Below, piece after piece: positions 22,680-34,087 of a DNA stretch of 64,000 bases (position 1 is its first letter; each line of letters begins with the position of its first letter). This DNA comes from Synanceia verrucosa. Lineage: Eukaryota; Chordata; Actinopteri; Perciformes; Synanceiidae. Where the stretch lies: assembly GCA_029721515.1 (NCBI GenBank), contig CM056559.1:15739001-15803000 (forward strand). Direction: 5' to 3'. Both the position numbers and the translations under genes were made by a program. Under the pieces are notes generated by a model, which made no database searches, had not been told where the DNA came from, and was given only the letters and a program-made list of their open reading frames with translations.

Positions 22680-24761
22680 TAAAACCGCAAGCGGTTATGT
22701 AGGGCCCTCGCGGTTTGTCACGGTCGGGCATCAGATGGGGACGGCGGTGCGAGCACGGGGCAATAAACCTCAAGCGATTCCGACAATACACAAAGGAGGT
22801 ACGGCCATTCGATGGTTCAAAGTGGAAATCACGCCAAAATGAAGAGTTGAAACAAAATGGCCGACTTCCTGTTTGGAATAGACAATTGGTGCTACAGACT
22901 TTTTTGTGCATCTGGTCAAGTTACACTTGTGTACTGATTTTTGTGTTCCAACTCCATTAAAACCCCAATGGGGAGGGGTTTTTGAAAATTTCAAGGGGGC
23001 GCAATGGAGCCATTTTGCCCCGCCCATTGGTTTGGACCACATCAGATGTTAGAGGTCGCCACCCTTGACCTGTGTATCAACTTTCATGATGATACGAGTT
23101 TCTTCAAGCCATGAAAAAGCCAAAGAACTGGTCACTTCCTGTTACCACTGGGGGGCGCCATGAGTAAGGCATGACATTTATATATTAGCACGTTCAGGGC
23201 TGAGTCCCGGTCATGCTCAGAACATTTGAAGCTGCTCGGATAGAGCATGTGAACGTGAGACTCGTTTGAATTTAGATGGCGAATTTGCCAAAGTTTCTCG
23301 AGCCCTAGCAGCCACGCCCTTTGACCTAATTACGTGCAGAGCACAACTTTTGCTCAGCTAGGTCTGGAGATCAATTGTACCATATTTCAAGTCGATCGGA
23401 CAAAATCCCTAGGACGAGTTCATTTTCATCAGAAAATCTGAAATTCAAATTGGCCGACTTCCTGTTTGGAGTAGACAATTGGTGCAAGAGACTTTTTTGT
23501 GCGTCTGCTCTACTTGCACATGTGTACCGATTTTCATGTTCCAACTCCATAAAAACCCCTATGGGGAGGGGTTTTTGAAAGATTCAAGGGGGCGCTATGG
23601 AGCCATTTTGACCGTTTATGGACGTGGCCCCCATCAGAGGTTGTTACCCTTGACCTGTGTATCAAATTTCATGATGATACGACTTTTTTAAAGCCATCAA
23701 AAAGCCAAACGTATTTTCTTGGCGAAAAATCGGAAGACACGGCGCCACCATACGGACGCCGTTTATCGTAGCTTCACGGTGTTCGTGATTTAGCTTCACC
23801 AATGTGTTGTGGATGTTTTAGAAATGGAATGAAGTCGATGGGGTCAACTATGTCCTATCAGAACATGTAAACGTAAAGGGTGGCGCTGTGGAGGCATTTG
23901 GCCATGCCCCTCGGCAGGGACCACATCAGATGTTAGAGGACACCAGCCTTGACCTGTGTATCAATTTTCATGTTGATACGACTTTATTTAAGCCATCAAA
24001 AAGCCAAACATATTTTCTCGAAAAATTGTCAAAATCTGCCGCGCCGCCACAAGGACGCCGTTAGCCGTAGCCTCACAGCGTTCGGACTGTAGCTTCACTG
24101 AGTTGTTATCTATGTTTTAGAAGTGTAATGAAGTTGATGGAGTAAATTATGTGAAATCGGTAACAATAAAAAGTAAGAACGGGTCACTTCCAGTTACCAC
24201 CGGGGGGCGCCATGAGTAAGGCTTGATATGAATATATCAAAACGTTCATGGCCGCGTCCACATCATGCTCAGAAAATTTGAAGTTGCTAGGATCGACTAT
24301 GTGAACGTGAGAGCCGTTCGAATTTAAACGGCAAATTCGCCAAAGTTTAGCAAGCCCTAGCGGCCACGCCCTTTGATCTAATTAAGCGCAGAGCACAACT
24401 TTTGCTCAGCTAGGTCTGGAGATGATCTGTACCAAATTTCACGTTGATCGGACGAAATCAGAAAATCCAAAATTCAAAATGGCCGACTTCCTGTTGGAAT
24501 TTCAGCTTCCTGCCAAGAGACAATTTTGTTTGTCTGGGTATGCTTAACATGTGTACCGATTTTTGTTGAGGTACGCCAAAGTTGGCGACTTTCCCTATGG
24601 GGATTTTTCAACTTTGTAGGGGGCGCCATTCAGCCATTTTGCGTGCAACGTGTGTGAACACCCCAAAATATCGAATTTCGGATCGGGCCGCAGGAATGTG
24701 CAAAGTTACACAACTTTTTAACGATGGGAAAGGGGCGAAATTTGGGAAAACAAAGTGTCAG

Positions 24762-24797
<36 letters not shown>

Positions 24798-24850
24798 TAA
24801 ACACTACAGTTTCAATAGGTCCCTTGCGGACCTGTTTCACAGTCCGCTTC
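22680..24850 (+). repeat. Modular percomorph repeat (unclassified)
   Basis: Built from direct repeats of several modules. 'GGCCGACTTCCTGTT' occurs at about 22860, 23453 and 24481; 'CTTGACCTGTGTATCAA' at about 23066, 23647 and 23950; 'GGGGGGCGCCATGAGTAAGGC' (last base optional) near 23150 and 24205; 'TTTTGCTCAGCTAGGTCTGGAG' in part near 23348 and 24400. It ends in (TAA)n and a hairpin AGGTCCCTTGCGGACCT (about 24818-24834). No open frame runs through it. Such blocks are common in percomorph genomes; the mechanism that spreads them is unknown to me. Confidence 0.65.
24762..24797. repeat. (TAA)n microsatellite
   Basis: About eleven units of ATA/TAA, marking the tail of the modular repeat. Confidence 0.9.
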
Positions 24851-25896
24851 GGCTCTAAAAAAATGACAAAAAGAGAAAGGGTCAAGAGAAAGAAAAATAA
24901 AAAGTAAGGTCAAGGGAAAAAAGAGTAAGATGGAGTTTATGAAATGGAGTGAATGGAGTGAAACACTTAGAAGTGTGAAAGTGGAGAGGGTGAGGCAGCT
25001 ATATATGATGTCGACTTTTCCAGTGCAAGACCCAAATGAGAAATTTCATCTCTTGCCCTGAGTCCCAGGCTCATTAAAACATATCACTACTCTTGTCATG
25101 TGGGTACCCAGCAGGGACACATCTGTGACCCATTCTGGTTTCTGACCATTAAAAATATTAAGCAAGAGGAAACAGGGGGATAAAGATAAGAGGGGAACAG
25201 AGAGGACAGAAGACGTAGGGATGTAGAGGCAAAAGTGCAGCCAGTGGAGAAAGGAGTCTGCATTTTACTGCCTTGCCTCATTTTTCATTCCTCCTCAAAA
25301 CTCCCCCTTTTCTTCTACTCGTTCGCTGCCATGGGGGGTAATGTGCCATGAAATATGTACTGAAAGCCAAGATCAGGTGCCACCATAAACAGAGTAACCC
25401 TGCCTGGGTCTGCTGTATCTGTCAGCCAGTGTATATACATAGTACTGTGTCTGTTGATGCATGTTAAGCACTGAAGGCTATATTTTTATGCTTTCTTCCT
25501 AAGTGTTGACTAAAGTAAATGTGATAATGTATGTATTGCTGTGTGGACTCAGACGTGAACTACAAGGTTTTTCAGTGTTGGGTGAGAAAGACTCATGCCT
25601 CCCACCATCTCATATTCACACATTCAGGTTACAGATTAGAACTCAGCATTAGGCAAAGGTGTGAAAGCATTAAAATAAACTCAAAAACACACACTCAGGT
25701 GTGAAGCAACCTAGTTATTTTTATAGCAGTTCAGCTGGTAAGGCGAATGCAGAGGTTAACACAAATTTGTAAATTATTTCTTGTAACCACCTGTACACAA
25801 TTCAAATCAATGCTTTGCATATTTGATGCAGAGAATTCAGAGTCAGATTTGGACATAAAAACATGAATTTGTTTGAAATTCCTGTGGGAATAGGGC

Positions 25897-25901
<5 letters not shown>
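24851..25901. other. Non-coding, no gene seen
   Basis: A purine-rich stretch (24855-25000) is followed by ordinary AT-rich sequence. No coding motif. Confidence 0.5.

Positions 25902-25975
<74 letters not shown>
25902..25975. repeat. (TG)n(TA)n compound microsatellite
   Basis: (TG)n interrupted by CGCG, then (TA)n. The Gmr1-like pol fragment starts less than 100 bp downstream. Confidence 0.95.
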
Positions 25976-25980
<5 letters not shown>

Positions 25981-26060
25981 GTCATGATAAGAGTGATGAC
26001 GGGCTGGATGACAGAAGCAGCTCCGTTTCTTGTGCACGTCTCCAAAATAAATAAATACTG

Positions 26061-27459
26061 ACAAACCTAAATGAACATTTGGCACATCTGTCTGATTCCG
26101 CCCGGTCAGACATTAGCAGTCTCATTAAGCAGTATCCAAGCCTTTTTGGGGACATTCCGACTCGAACCACAGGGTTAAAACATGATATTGACGTCGGGGA
26201 TCACAAGCCTATTAAACAGTATGCCTACCGTATCCACCCGACTAAACGTGCTTTAATGCGGGAGGAGGTGAAGTATCTCCTTAAACATGGCTTTGCTGTT
26301 CCCAGCAGGAGCCCCTGGAGTTCACCTTCCCTCCTCGTCCCTAAACCCGACCAGACAGCGCGTCTTTGCAACGATTACCGAAAGGTTAATGCAGTTACAA
26401 AACCCGATTCCTTCCCACTTCCATGAATGGATGACTGCATTGATCGTGTAGTATCTGCCAAATACGTCAGCAAACTTGACCTTCTTAAGGGATATTGGCA
26501 GGTGCCCCTCACACCGCGCGCCTCTGAAATTAGCGCTTTTGTCACACCTGACCATTTCCTACAATACACAGTGATGCCTTTTGGTCTAAGGAATGCACCG
26601 GCCACTTTCCAGCGGCTTATGAACACAGTGTTCTGTGGGATTAGTAACTGTGAAGTCTATCTGGATGACATTGTGGCTTATTCATCCACCTGGACTGAAC
26701 ATGTAAAAACTCTTTCTGAGATATTTGATCGTTTGCACTCTACTTCCCTTACACTCAACTTGTCTAAATGTGAGTTTGGGAAAGCTGTTGTTACCTATTT
26801 AGGTAAGCAAGTAGGACATGGTCGTGTTTGCGCAGTAGCTGCTAAGGTACAGGCAATTCTAGACTTCCCAGCTCCCCAAACGCGCCGCGAGCTCCGTCGT
26901 TTTCTTGGGATGGTTAGATACTATCGTGCGTTCTGCAAAAACTTCTCAGACATCATAGCTCCGTTAACAACTTTAGTAAGCCCTAAGAAACCTTTTCAGT
27001 GGTCAGAAGAGTGCCAGTTTTCTTTTGAAGCTGCCAAAGTCCTCCTCTGCAGTGCCCCCGTTCTTGCTGCCCCCAGCTTTGCACAGGCTTTTAAGTTGGA
27101 GGTGGACACCAGTACACTTGGGGCAGGGGCTATATTACTGCAGGAGGATGAAGGTGGCGTGGACCATCCGATCTGTTACTTTTCCAAAAAGTTTAAGAAA
27201 CACCAGCTGCACTACAGCACCATTGAAAAAGAGGCCTTAGCCTTACTGTTGGCATTACAACATTTTGATGTGTACATTATTTCAGCCCTGTACCAACCAT
27301 CATCTATGCAGATCATAACCCTCTTGTGTTTTTATTTCAGATGCAGAACAGCAATCACCGCCTCATGCGATGGTCCTTGCTTTTGCAAGACTACAATATT
27401 GATGTTCAATTTAAGAAAGGGTTAGACAATGTCATGGCTGATGCTCTGTCTAGGGCTTG
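26061..27459 (+). pseudogene. Gmr1-like Ty3/Gypsy reverse transcriptase-RNase H
   Basis: One frame runs from 26061 to about 27285, broken by TGA at 26424-26426, with a frameshift near 27285, after which RNase H continues to a stop at 27457-27459. Motifs: 'GLKHDIDVGDHKPIKQYAY' (start of RT), 'KLDLLKGYWQVPL', 'TVMPFGLRNAPATFQRL', an intact 'YLDD' at 26658-26669, RNase H 'LEVDTSTLGAGAILLQ', 'YSTIEKEALALLLAL' and 'NVMADALSR'. The RNase H stop is followed after only about 55 bp by a polypurine tract and the LTR, so no integrase lies downstream. That is the Gmr1 gene order, as in the element at 42361-48479. Gag, protease and integrase are missing upstream. Confidence 0.85.
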
Positions 27460-27505
27460 AATCAAACATTTTTCTAGGGTAAAATGTTTGATTTTTTTTT
27501 TTTTT

Positions 27506-27515
27506 AGAGGGAGGG
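27506..27515 (+). promoter_or_regulatory. Polypurine tract
   Basis: AGAGGGAGGG lies immediately before the TGTTATGG start of the LTR. It is the expected plus-strand primer for reverse transcription. Confidence 0.7.
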
Positions 27516-28252
27516 TGTTATGGCCCTATGGGTCATAATAAGAACTGGTTATTGTTTTAGTTTGACTGCTGTGCATCAGACCTCTCTCCTCCCCTCCCTC
27601 TGTCTGAGTGAATCTGATGAGCGGCAGGTGGTGTCGCCTGATTGGGTCTCTCAACTCTCTTTGCCGCCGTTCCATTGGACCAGGGGATGACATCACCGCT
27701 TCAAAAGCCCCACCTGAGCTCTGCCTCCCCTTCGGCTCTGTCCACTCCCAACGACTGCCAGCAGAGAGAGAGAGAGAGAGAGACTGTCTAATGTGTGTTA
27801 GTAAAATTAAGAAGCAGTGTGTAATACAGTAGCATGTTAAAAGCAGTATGTAGTCGTGTTAGAGCAGACGGTCAGAGTGTTTACTTAGGGGCCAAAGGCT
27901 GTTTTTTTTTTGTTACCTTTTGAACCTTTTTCCTTTTGTTCCTTTGTTCCCAAGCCATGTGCTCAGTCCTGACCTTTCCTTTCATTAGTCATTGTTGTCA
28001 GGGAATTTAAGTTGCGTTATTGTTAAGTTTGTGTATTACCCTTAGTAGTGGACTTTTTGTTTGTGTTTGGTTATAGTCCACCTTCCTGAGTTTTGAGATT
28101 GTTAATTTGAAAATACCTATGTCCGCAGTTCAGAAATAAACTGTCTGAACTATGCAAACGGTTCACTGTTTGGTTTTTCCTTGGGAGTGGGCAGAGTGGG
28201 GAGAGGCACCTTCATGATAGGTCTCTGTTTCCCCTAGACCAGGGACGTAACA
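27516..28252 (+). mobile_element. 3' LTR of the Gmr1-like element (737 bp)
   Basis: Starts TGTTATGGCCC and ends GGGACGTAACA, giving inverted TGTTA/TAACA termini. It has a (GA)n run at about 27762-27784 and AATAAA at 28135-28140. The first bases resemble the LTR of the 42.4-kb element (TGTTACGGCC), but the body differs, so the two belong to different families. The matching 5' LTR is not in the window. Confidence 0.8.
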
Positions 28253-28276
28253 ATATATATACATATACATATATAT

Positions 28277-28629
28277 GGGCGTAGTGGTTAGCACTGTCGC
28301 CTCACAGCAAGAAGGAACTGGGAATGAATCCTGGCGCGGGGCCTTTCTGTGTGGAGTTTGCATGTTCTCCCTGTGTCTGCGAGGGTTCTCTCCAGGTACT
28401 CCGGCTTCCTCCCACCATCCAAAAACGTGCATGCGGATTAGGTTAATTGGTTAATTTAAATTGCCCATAGGTGTGAATGTGAGTATGAGTGGTTGTGTGT
28501 CCCTACGTGCCCTGCGATGAGGTGGCGACTTGTCCAGGGTGTTCCCTGCCTTTCGCCCTAAGACAGCTGGCATAGGCTCAAGCCCCCCGCAACCCTATGA
28601 GGAAAAGCAGTAGAAAATGGATGGATGGA
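28277..28629 (+). mobile_element. SINE-like repeat, full length
   Basis: Begins GGGCGTAGTGGTTAGCACTG and contains 'TTTCTGTGTGGAGTTTGCAT', 'CTTCCTCCCACCATCC' and 'GGTGGCGACTTGTCCAGGGT'. It ends in ATGGATGGATGG. The head has a pol III box-like arrangement. Same family as 4210-4329 and 8881-9192. Confidence 0.8.
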
Positions 28630-29290
28630 CATAGGAATATGTCTGCACTGAACGTGTTTATTGAACTCCATCAGCAGTCACTGCTTCTGTTCTATTAAAC
28701 ACCCTGTGCAATATAATTCATTCATTCTGTACATAGTCTAACATCTGCTGCAATACATTTGTACATTTCCTGTTTATATATTCAGTATTGCGTGTTGGGA
28801 TTGAATGATGCTCTGTGTGTCATCGCCAGTTGGGAGTTTATTTGTCAATATCAGTCAGACGTTGGATGTCTGTAATAGAAAAGCTGCATTGTGCTCATAG
28901 ATAGAGTGCTGTGGTGCGGACCAATCACTGAGGTGCAACAACTTGTCTGCGCAGAGGTCTGTGGCGACTCAGAGGCTCTGGAGCCTCTGCTGAGATGAGA
29001 TGCAGGAATAGCAACTAGTCTGGCTGTGGGTTCCATGATATAAACCCAAACGCAAAACTCAGGAGACAGGATGTAGTAATTGATCAAGGTTTTTTTGATG
29101 CAGGCAGCAGTAATCAAACACAGGCACAGTGCTTCCAGAAGGAAAGGGGACTCACCTCTCTGGGCTGGATGGAGAGCATGCTGGGGAGTCCCTACACTGT
29201 CTACACTGGACTAAGAAACAGGGGAAAACACAAGAACGACTTGCCTTAAATGGGAGGGGGAAATAGAAATGAGGATCTATCGAGAAACAA
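28630..29290. other. Non-coding, no gene seen
   Basis: No coding motif. On the minus strand, from about 29230 down to 29150, a pyrimidine-rich stretch and a GAGAGGTGAGTCC splice-donor-like word occur, which may be retroelement leader sequence. Confidence 0.4.
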
Positions 29291-29660
29291 AAGATAATCT
29301 TTTGAGAAACTGCTCTCTACAGAGGCTATCAAAATTACAAATAAATCACTTACACTAGGGCTATAAAAGTTACATATACAAAATGCTCTGAAAGAGGATA
29401 AGCAATAAAGAAGGAAATAAACCAAAACACCGCACTCTAAGGAGGCCATAGAAAATTACAAAACAAAAACCTGCACTCATGCACAATGAGCAGAACTAGA
29501 ATCAAAGAAAAGAAATGGCACTCGAAATAGGAGGCTCTGAAAATATTAATAAACAAAAAACACTCTGCTCCAGAAGGACAAACATGACAATAATAAACTG
29601 AAATGCTACTATCAAGGGAGGAATAAAAAACTACAAAGAAAATCAATAAACTAACCAAGG
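29291..29660. repeat. Degenerate ~43-bp minisatellite
   Basis: About eight diverged units in tandem, each with a GC(A/T)CT..AGGAGG-like core followed by an A-rich ACAAAnAAA stretch (for example near 29310, 29385, 29430, 29505, 29570 and 29610). Confidence 0.5.
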
Positions 29661-29934
29661 CTGCCAAGTTTACCCCCTCGGGAGTCAAGAGGGAAAACAC
29701 TGGAAGCAGTTCTGGAGACGTGAGACAGGGATTGTGACAGAACATGAAACATGAGAATGAGAATCTTGCACTGGACAGAAGAGAGACATAACTATTGATA
29801 CAAGAGATAAGGGACACAGGTGGAAACAATTAGGGCGGGGCTGACAATCACAGATGTGGGAGCACAGGAGGGCAGGAAGCAAAACAATCTGAAATGAGAG
29901 AGAGAGAGAGAAAGAGACATAAGATGGCTCTCAT
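29661..29934 (-). mobile_element. Possible retroelement LTR/leader fragment
   Basis: On the minus strand it contains 'GCCCCGCCCTAATTGTTTCC' and 'ACCTGTGTCCCTTATCTC', phrases typical of fish Gypsy LTRs. It lies next to a minus-strand Sushi-like pol fragment. Borders are not defined. Confidence 0.35.
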
Positions 29935-30845
29935 GTACGGGTTTGTCCGATTGGAAAAAAAAAAATGCAGGTGGCAGGGTTCCTACCATTTTCTTCTTTT
30001 GACTCTGATTCTATTTGCCATGCTACCACTCCAACCACACATTTATGTGGGAGGCTAGGTTTGGGAGCTTTGGCTACAGACTCAGGGTCAAAGAGTCTGG
30101 ACATGGCATCTGGTTTGGCCTTCTGCAACCCAGGCCTGTACGAGAGAGAGAGAAGTTAACACGGTTTAAAAAAACAGTGATCATCCACTTTGCTGAGAAT
30201 GAAATCTTTTAGCATATTTTAAATATTGCACGTTCTTATGATCATTCCAAACCACGAACGGGTGTTGGGCTTCCTCTATCCAGTGACACCATTCCTCCAG
30301 GATCAACTTTACAGCCAGAAACTCGCAATCCCCCACGTCATAGTTTTGCTTGGCTTTGGATAGATGTCGGGAGAGGAAGGCATAGGCGTGGAGCTTGTGG
30401 TCTGGTTCAGATCGAGACAGAATGGCACCCACGTTAGAGGTGTCAACCTCCACCATGAACTGACGAGACGTGTCTGGCGGAACCAGGATGGGAGCTGTGG
30501 TGAAAAGAGTCTTGAGCTGCTGGAATGCCCTGCCATCTTTAATTGCTGAACCTTATTCTGGCTATTCAGAACTGGCCACTCTGCAACAGCTTTTACTTTA
30601 GGCAGGTCCATTTGAATCTGCCCTGGGGCTACAAGGAAGCCCAGGAAGGACACCAACCTGGCATGAAACTCATATTTCTCTGCTTTGCAATATAACTGTT
30701 TTTTTTGCAGTAGGCGTGTGAGTATCTGTTTGACATGGTTCTGGTGAACCTCTAGGTCAGGTAAGAAGATCAGAATATCGTCCAGGTAGACAAACACAAA
30801 GTGGTCCAGAAAGTCATAAAAGGTGAAGGAGACTGATGACACAGC
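29935..30845 (-). pseudogene. Sushi-like Gypsy RT/RNase H fragment
   Basis: On the minus strand, 30842-30560 encodes 'DHFVFVYLDDILIFLPDLE' with an intact YLDD, and then 'SFLGFLVAPGQIQMDLPKV'. A frame change near 30550 leads to RNase H 'MVEVDTSNVGAILS' (30456), 'NYDVGDCEFLAVKLILEEW' and 'HKNVQYLKYAKR'. Further changes lead to 'KPDAMSRLFDPESVAK' (near 30100). This is the same region as the plus-strand element at 19.8-20.8 kb but a different copy, since it kept the YLDD lost there. Gag, protease, the RT N-terminus and integrase are absent. The 5' end abuts repeat U copy 2. Confidence 0.8.
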
Positions 30846-31018
30846 TTCAGGTATAATTCACTATTACTTTTTAATAGTGGAAATCACCACGGCGCCACCC
30901 AGTTTTGCTAAAACAGGGAAAACTTGTGAATTTGACATTTATTAATAGTCTCTTAATCTCAGGGTGCTACGGAGTTCTTGACCTTGTGAACAGTGATTCA
31001 ATTGCTTTATATACACTC

Positions 31019-32361
31019 TAGAGTTGTTCCGATTCCAATACCAGTACCGGAAATGCCTCCGATACTGCAGAAAATGCTGGCATCGGTATCGGCGAGTACT
31101 GGAGTTCAGTCACCGATCTAATACCACATAATTTATTAAAATAGGAACCTATATGCAGGGTTTCCCGCAGCACTTCATAGTTATGGCGGACGCCTTGACA
31201 ACAAATGCCCCCCGCTTAAACTACGTCCCTCTGAAAAAATAAATAATAACTTCCGTATCCCTGCATGCACAGACATCTGGCTAAAATAAGGCTGCATCAC
31301 AATGAGGTTGAATAGCAGCACCTGCGCCATCTGTCACCTGCTGTGCTACGCGGTCAACATATTTTTTTCCATCGGGAGAGAAGAGAGTATATGCTGAATC
31401 GATTCAGCCCATGCTGCCGCGGAAGCCGGTACCACGGTGGAGCACAGTCGGTACCACAGCTTAGCCTGTTGCTGCGACGGAGCCTGCTGTCCGCCGGCGT
31501 CTGTGATTCTTTATTGATACGGTAATTTGATTAGTTTAGGAGTGGCAGTGATTTACAGCTGGTGATGAAGGGTTAAGAAGAGGTTCTATTGAATAACATA
31601 GTTTCTGATTGTTTTTTTTTTTTAAAAAATGTAAAAATGTGAACTAGTTATTTGTTAGGACTGTGAACTTAGTTATTTTTTTTACACACATGAACATGAA
31701 CTAGTTAATGTTCATATGTGTGAGCTGAAATTTAAGCTGGTCATCGACCATTAAACAGGTGGCTCTCCTGTTCAGACAGGGCACGGAGGGTGTAACTGCT
31801 ATTGATCAAAAATTAAATAGGAAGAATAAGATTCAGAATCAGCTTTATTGGCCAGGTATGTTTTCACATATGAGGAATTTGACTGCGGTTGAGAGCACTC
31901 TGTCCCAAAATAGAATAAAAAAAATACAAAGTGACAGACAGCAGCACACAGTGTAAAGAAATAAAATATGTAAAATAAATTAAGGTGGTAGCTAGCTGCA
32001 GGGGCGGTCCTAGCCTATTTGGTGCCCTGGGCAAACACCTCCTGTGCCCTGTGCAGCCTGCTGCTTTAGAGGGGCGAGGAAGAACTGAACTTGTAAAACT
32101 AGTAAAATATTGTGCCTGCACATTAATTTTTCTCAAAATTGTTCCTAGATTTATTTTATAAGTTGCTGTTTCACCATTTTGTTATTTATACTGTTCTTTT
32201 TAAAAATGAATTCAAAAATAAATGGCTTCAGTTTGTTGTCTTAATTCATGTTTTTCAAAGGTTTTAACTTTAATACTGGTATTGGTACTCAGTATCTGCC
32301 GATACAGCACAAGTATCGGAATCGGAATCATGAAGGAAAAAATAGTATCGGAACATCTCTA
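31019..32361. mobile_element. hAT-like element inserted in repeat U
   Basis: Ends are TAGAGTTGTTCCGATTCC and ..AGTATCGGAACATCTCTA in inverted orientation, with GATACTG / AGTATCGG words near both ends, a recognisable fish hAT type. No transposase remains. Inside are a reversed LINE tail (31826-31985) and a 'GGGGCGGTCCTAGCC...CCCTGGGC' segment (about 32002-32032) from another unclassified repeat. The 8-bp duplication is not visible because U sequence was lost at the site. Confidence 0.65.
31826..31985 (-). mobile_element. LINE 3' tail fragment
   Basis: 'GATTCAGAATCAGCTTTATTGGCCAGGTATG', in part, is the reverse of the common fish LINE ending 'CATACCTGGCCAATAAAGC..'. It is a short dead insertion. 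Confidence 0.6.
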
Positions 32362-33037
32362 ATGATGTATATTTGACAGATTACCAGACATGACCAGACT
32401 ACTAGCAGAAAATAATTAATAATAAATTATTAATTTGACAAACGAAATGACCAGATTACTAACAGAAAATAATAAAATAGAAAAGAGAAAATAATAGAAT
32501 AATGTAAAGTCTGATGATTAAATAAAAAGGAAAGTTTGATGGATAAATGATTAATTAATTTATGTAACCAGTTAGATTCAGTGGGAGTTATCTATTAACC
32601 AAATTAAAATTAGGCTGTTGTTACCAACTTTTGGTTTAGGTTTGGTGCACCATTCAGCAGTTAAGAGTTTAAGACGACTGTGGAGCAATTTATTATTATT
32701 ATTAATTTATTATTAAGTTTAAGTATTTTATTGTATCAACATTATTAAGTTTCTGGATTAAGCTCTAAATTTGGCCATTTAATTTAGTGTTTAATCATCA
32801 AACTCTTTAATATCTGGATGTATATGCAGTCTCTCACCGTTCCTGGATGGATGAGAGTGAGGCTGCAGGTTCTGTATGGGTCTGCTGGATCTCTGCTGGA
32901 CTCGCTTCATCCCCCGTGGCTCTTTTGGGCATCTGTGGACATCTCTGGACAGCTCTGGACACCTTTGGTCGTCTCTGGACATCTTGGGTTGACATGTCAA
33001 ATCAAGTCAAGTCAAATATTACAGATTATGAATTTGA

Positions 33038-33229
33038 ATAGGTTTGCATCGCCTGATTGAGGCTGGTTTTGTTTTGCATTTTTTCCTCAGTTTTTGTTTT
33101 CTATTTTTATACACACTTCAGCACAGTCAATAAACTCGCACCTGACATCACCGGACAGTTTGAGTGGCCTAGATTCCTTCCTCTGTGGACAGTCCTGGCG
33201 TGAAGTCGGGGGTGGAGAAACCCCTTTCT
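33038..33229. other. 190-bp foreign segment in LINE B 3' UTR
   Basis: It replaces the short stretch that joins 'GAATTTG' to 'ACACCCTCTGTCC' in copies A and C. It contains CAATAAACTCG (about 33127) and ends near 'CCCCTTTCTCAC', which is LTR-like. Origin unknown. Confidence 0.4.
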
Positions 33230-34009
33230 CACAGACACCCTCTGTCCTTTACAAATGACCCTCACATCGACTAAGGAAAAACTCCCCAAAAAAACCCTTT
33301 TAACAAGGAAAAAGAAACGGAAGAAAGCTCAGGAAGAGCAACAGAGGAGGGATCCCTCTTCTAGATGCCATGTGTACAGAATAACAACAATGAAAACACA
33401 TTAACACTATATATAAAATTGTATAAAAGTGTCAAACTCAATATGACAACAGCTAATATATAGTGTATATATAGAATTTATGACAGTGTCCAAGGGGATG
33501 AAGAGCATCATCAAGCTATCAGTAATGGATGAGCAACACATCTTCCTCTCTCCACCATGCCAACCAGAAGAAGCCTGGGCAACACGTCTTCCTCTCCACC
33601 ACACCAAACAGGAGAAGCCTCCGCAAGATGACCTCATCACCACCACGTCATTCAGTACCAGAAGATGAAGCCTGACTGGTCTGCACAACCACTACTCCAA
33701 CAGGTAGACTGGATCTATGGATACCTGTGAGATGAGAACGCACAGGAACCACGAGGCACAAAACAAACCTGCAACATTTGTTAAAGGGAGGAAGAGTAAA
33801 CATATCCTCTTTTCCACTACTCTAACAGATACAACCTGAGCAGCATCGCCTGTTCTCCATCTCACCACCATCACAACAGATGAAGCCTGGATGACACTAC
33901 CTCCTTCCCACCAAGTAGCCTCAGCTCGCGGACACCTAGGAGGTGAAAGGACAGGGACTCCGGGGAAAAAGATGAGTTAGTAAAATGACTTCATGGAGGC
34001 ATCCAAATG

Positions 34010-34087
34010 AAGAAGAAAAGAAGAAAAGAAGCTCAGTGTGTCACAGGGGACTGTGACACACTGAGCTTCTTTTCTTCTTTTCTTCTT
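34010..34087. repeat. Perfect 37-bp hairpin in LINE B 3' UTR
   Basis: Arms 34010-34046 and 34051-34087 are exact reverse complements around a GGGA loop. Copies A and C contain at most one arm, so the second arm is a local inverted duplication in this copy. Confidence 0.9.

Larger units (their letters stand above)
30876..32994 (-). repeat. Unclassified repeat U, copy 2
   Basis: Same landmarks and orientation as copy 1: CGCCACCCAGTTTTGCTAAA (about 30892), 'AATCTCAGGGTGCTACGGAG', then after the hAT insert 'ACCAGACTACTAGCAG', 'GGTTTGGTGCACCATTCAGC' and the GGACATCT minisatellite (32930-32985). It is cut at 32994 by the tail of LINE copy B. The remaining third of the repeat seen in copy 1 is missing. 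Confidence 0.6.

Noticed and set aside
22657..23691. Several open frames in the modular repeat
   Set aside because: Frames are not conserved between modules, stops differ and no protein motif is seen.
25731..26085. Minus-strand frames with THTHTH and YIYIYI runs
   Set aside because: Low-complexity translation of the (TG)n(TA)n microsatellite.
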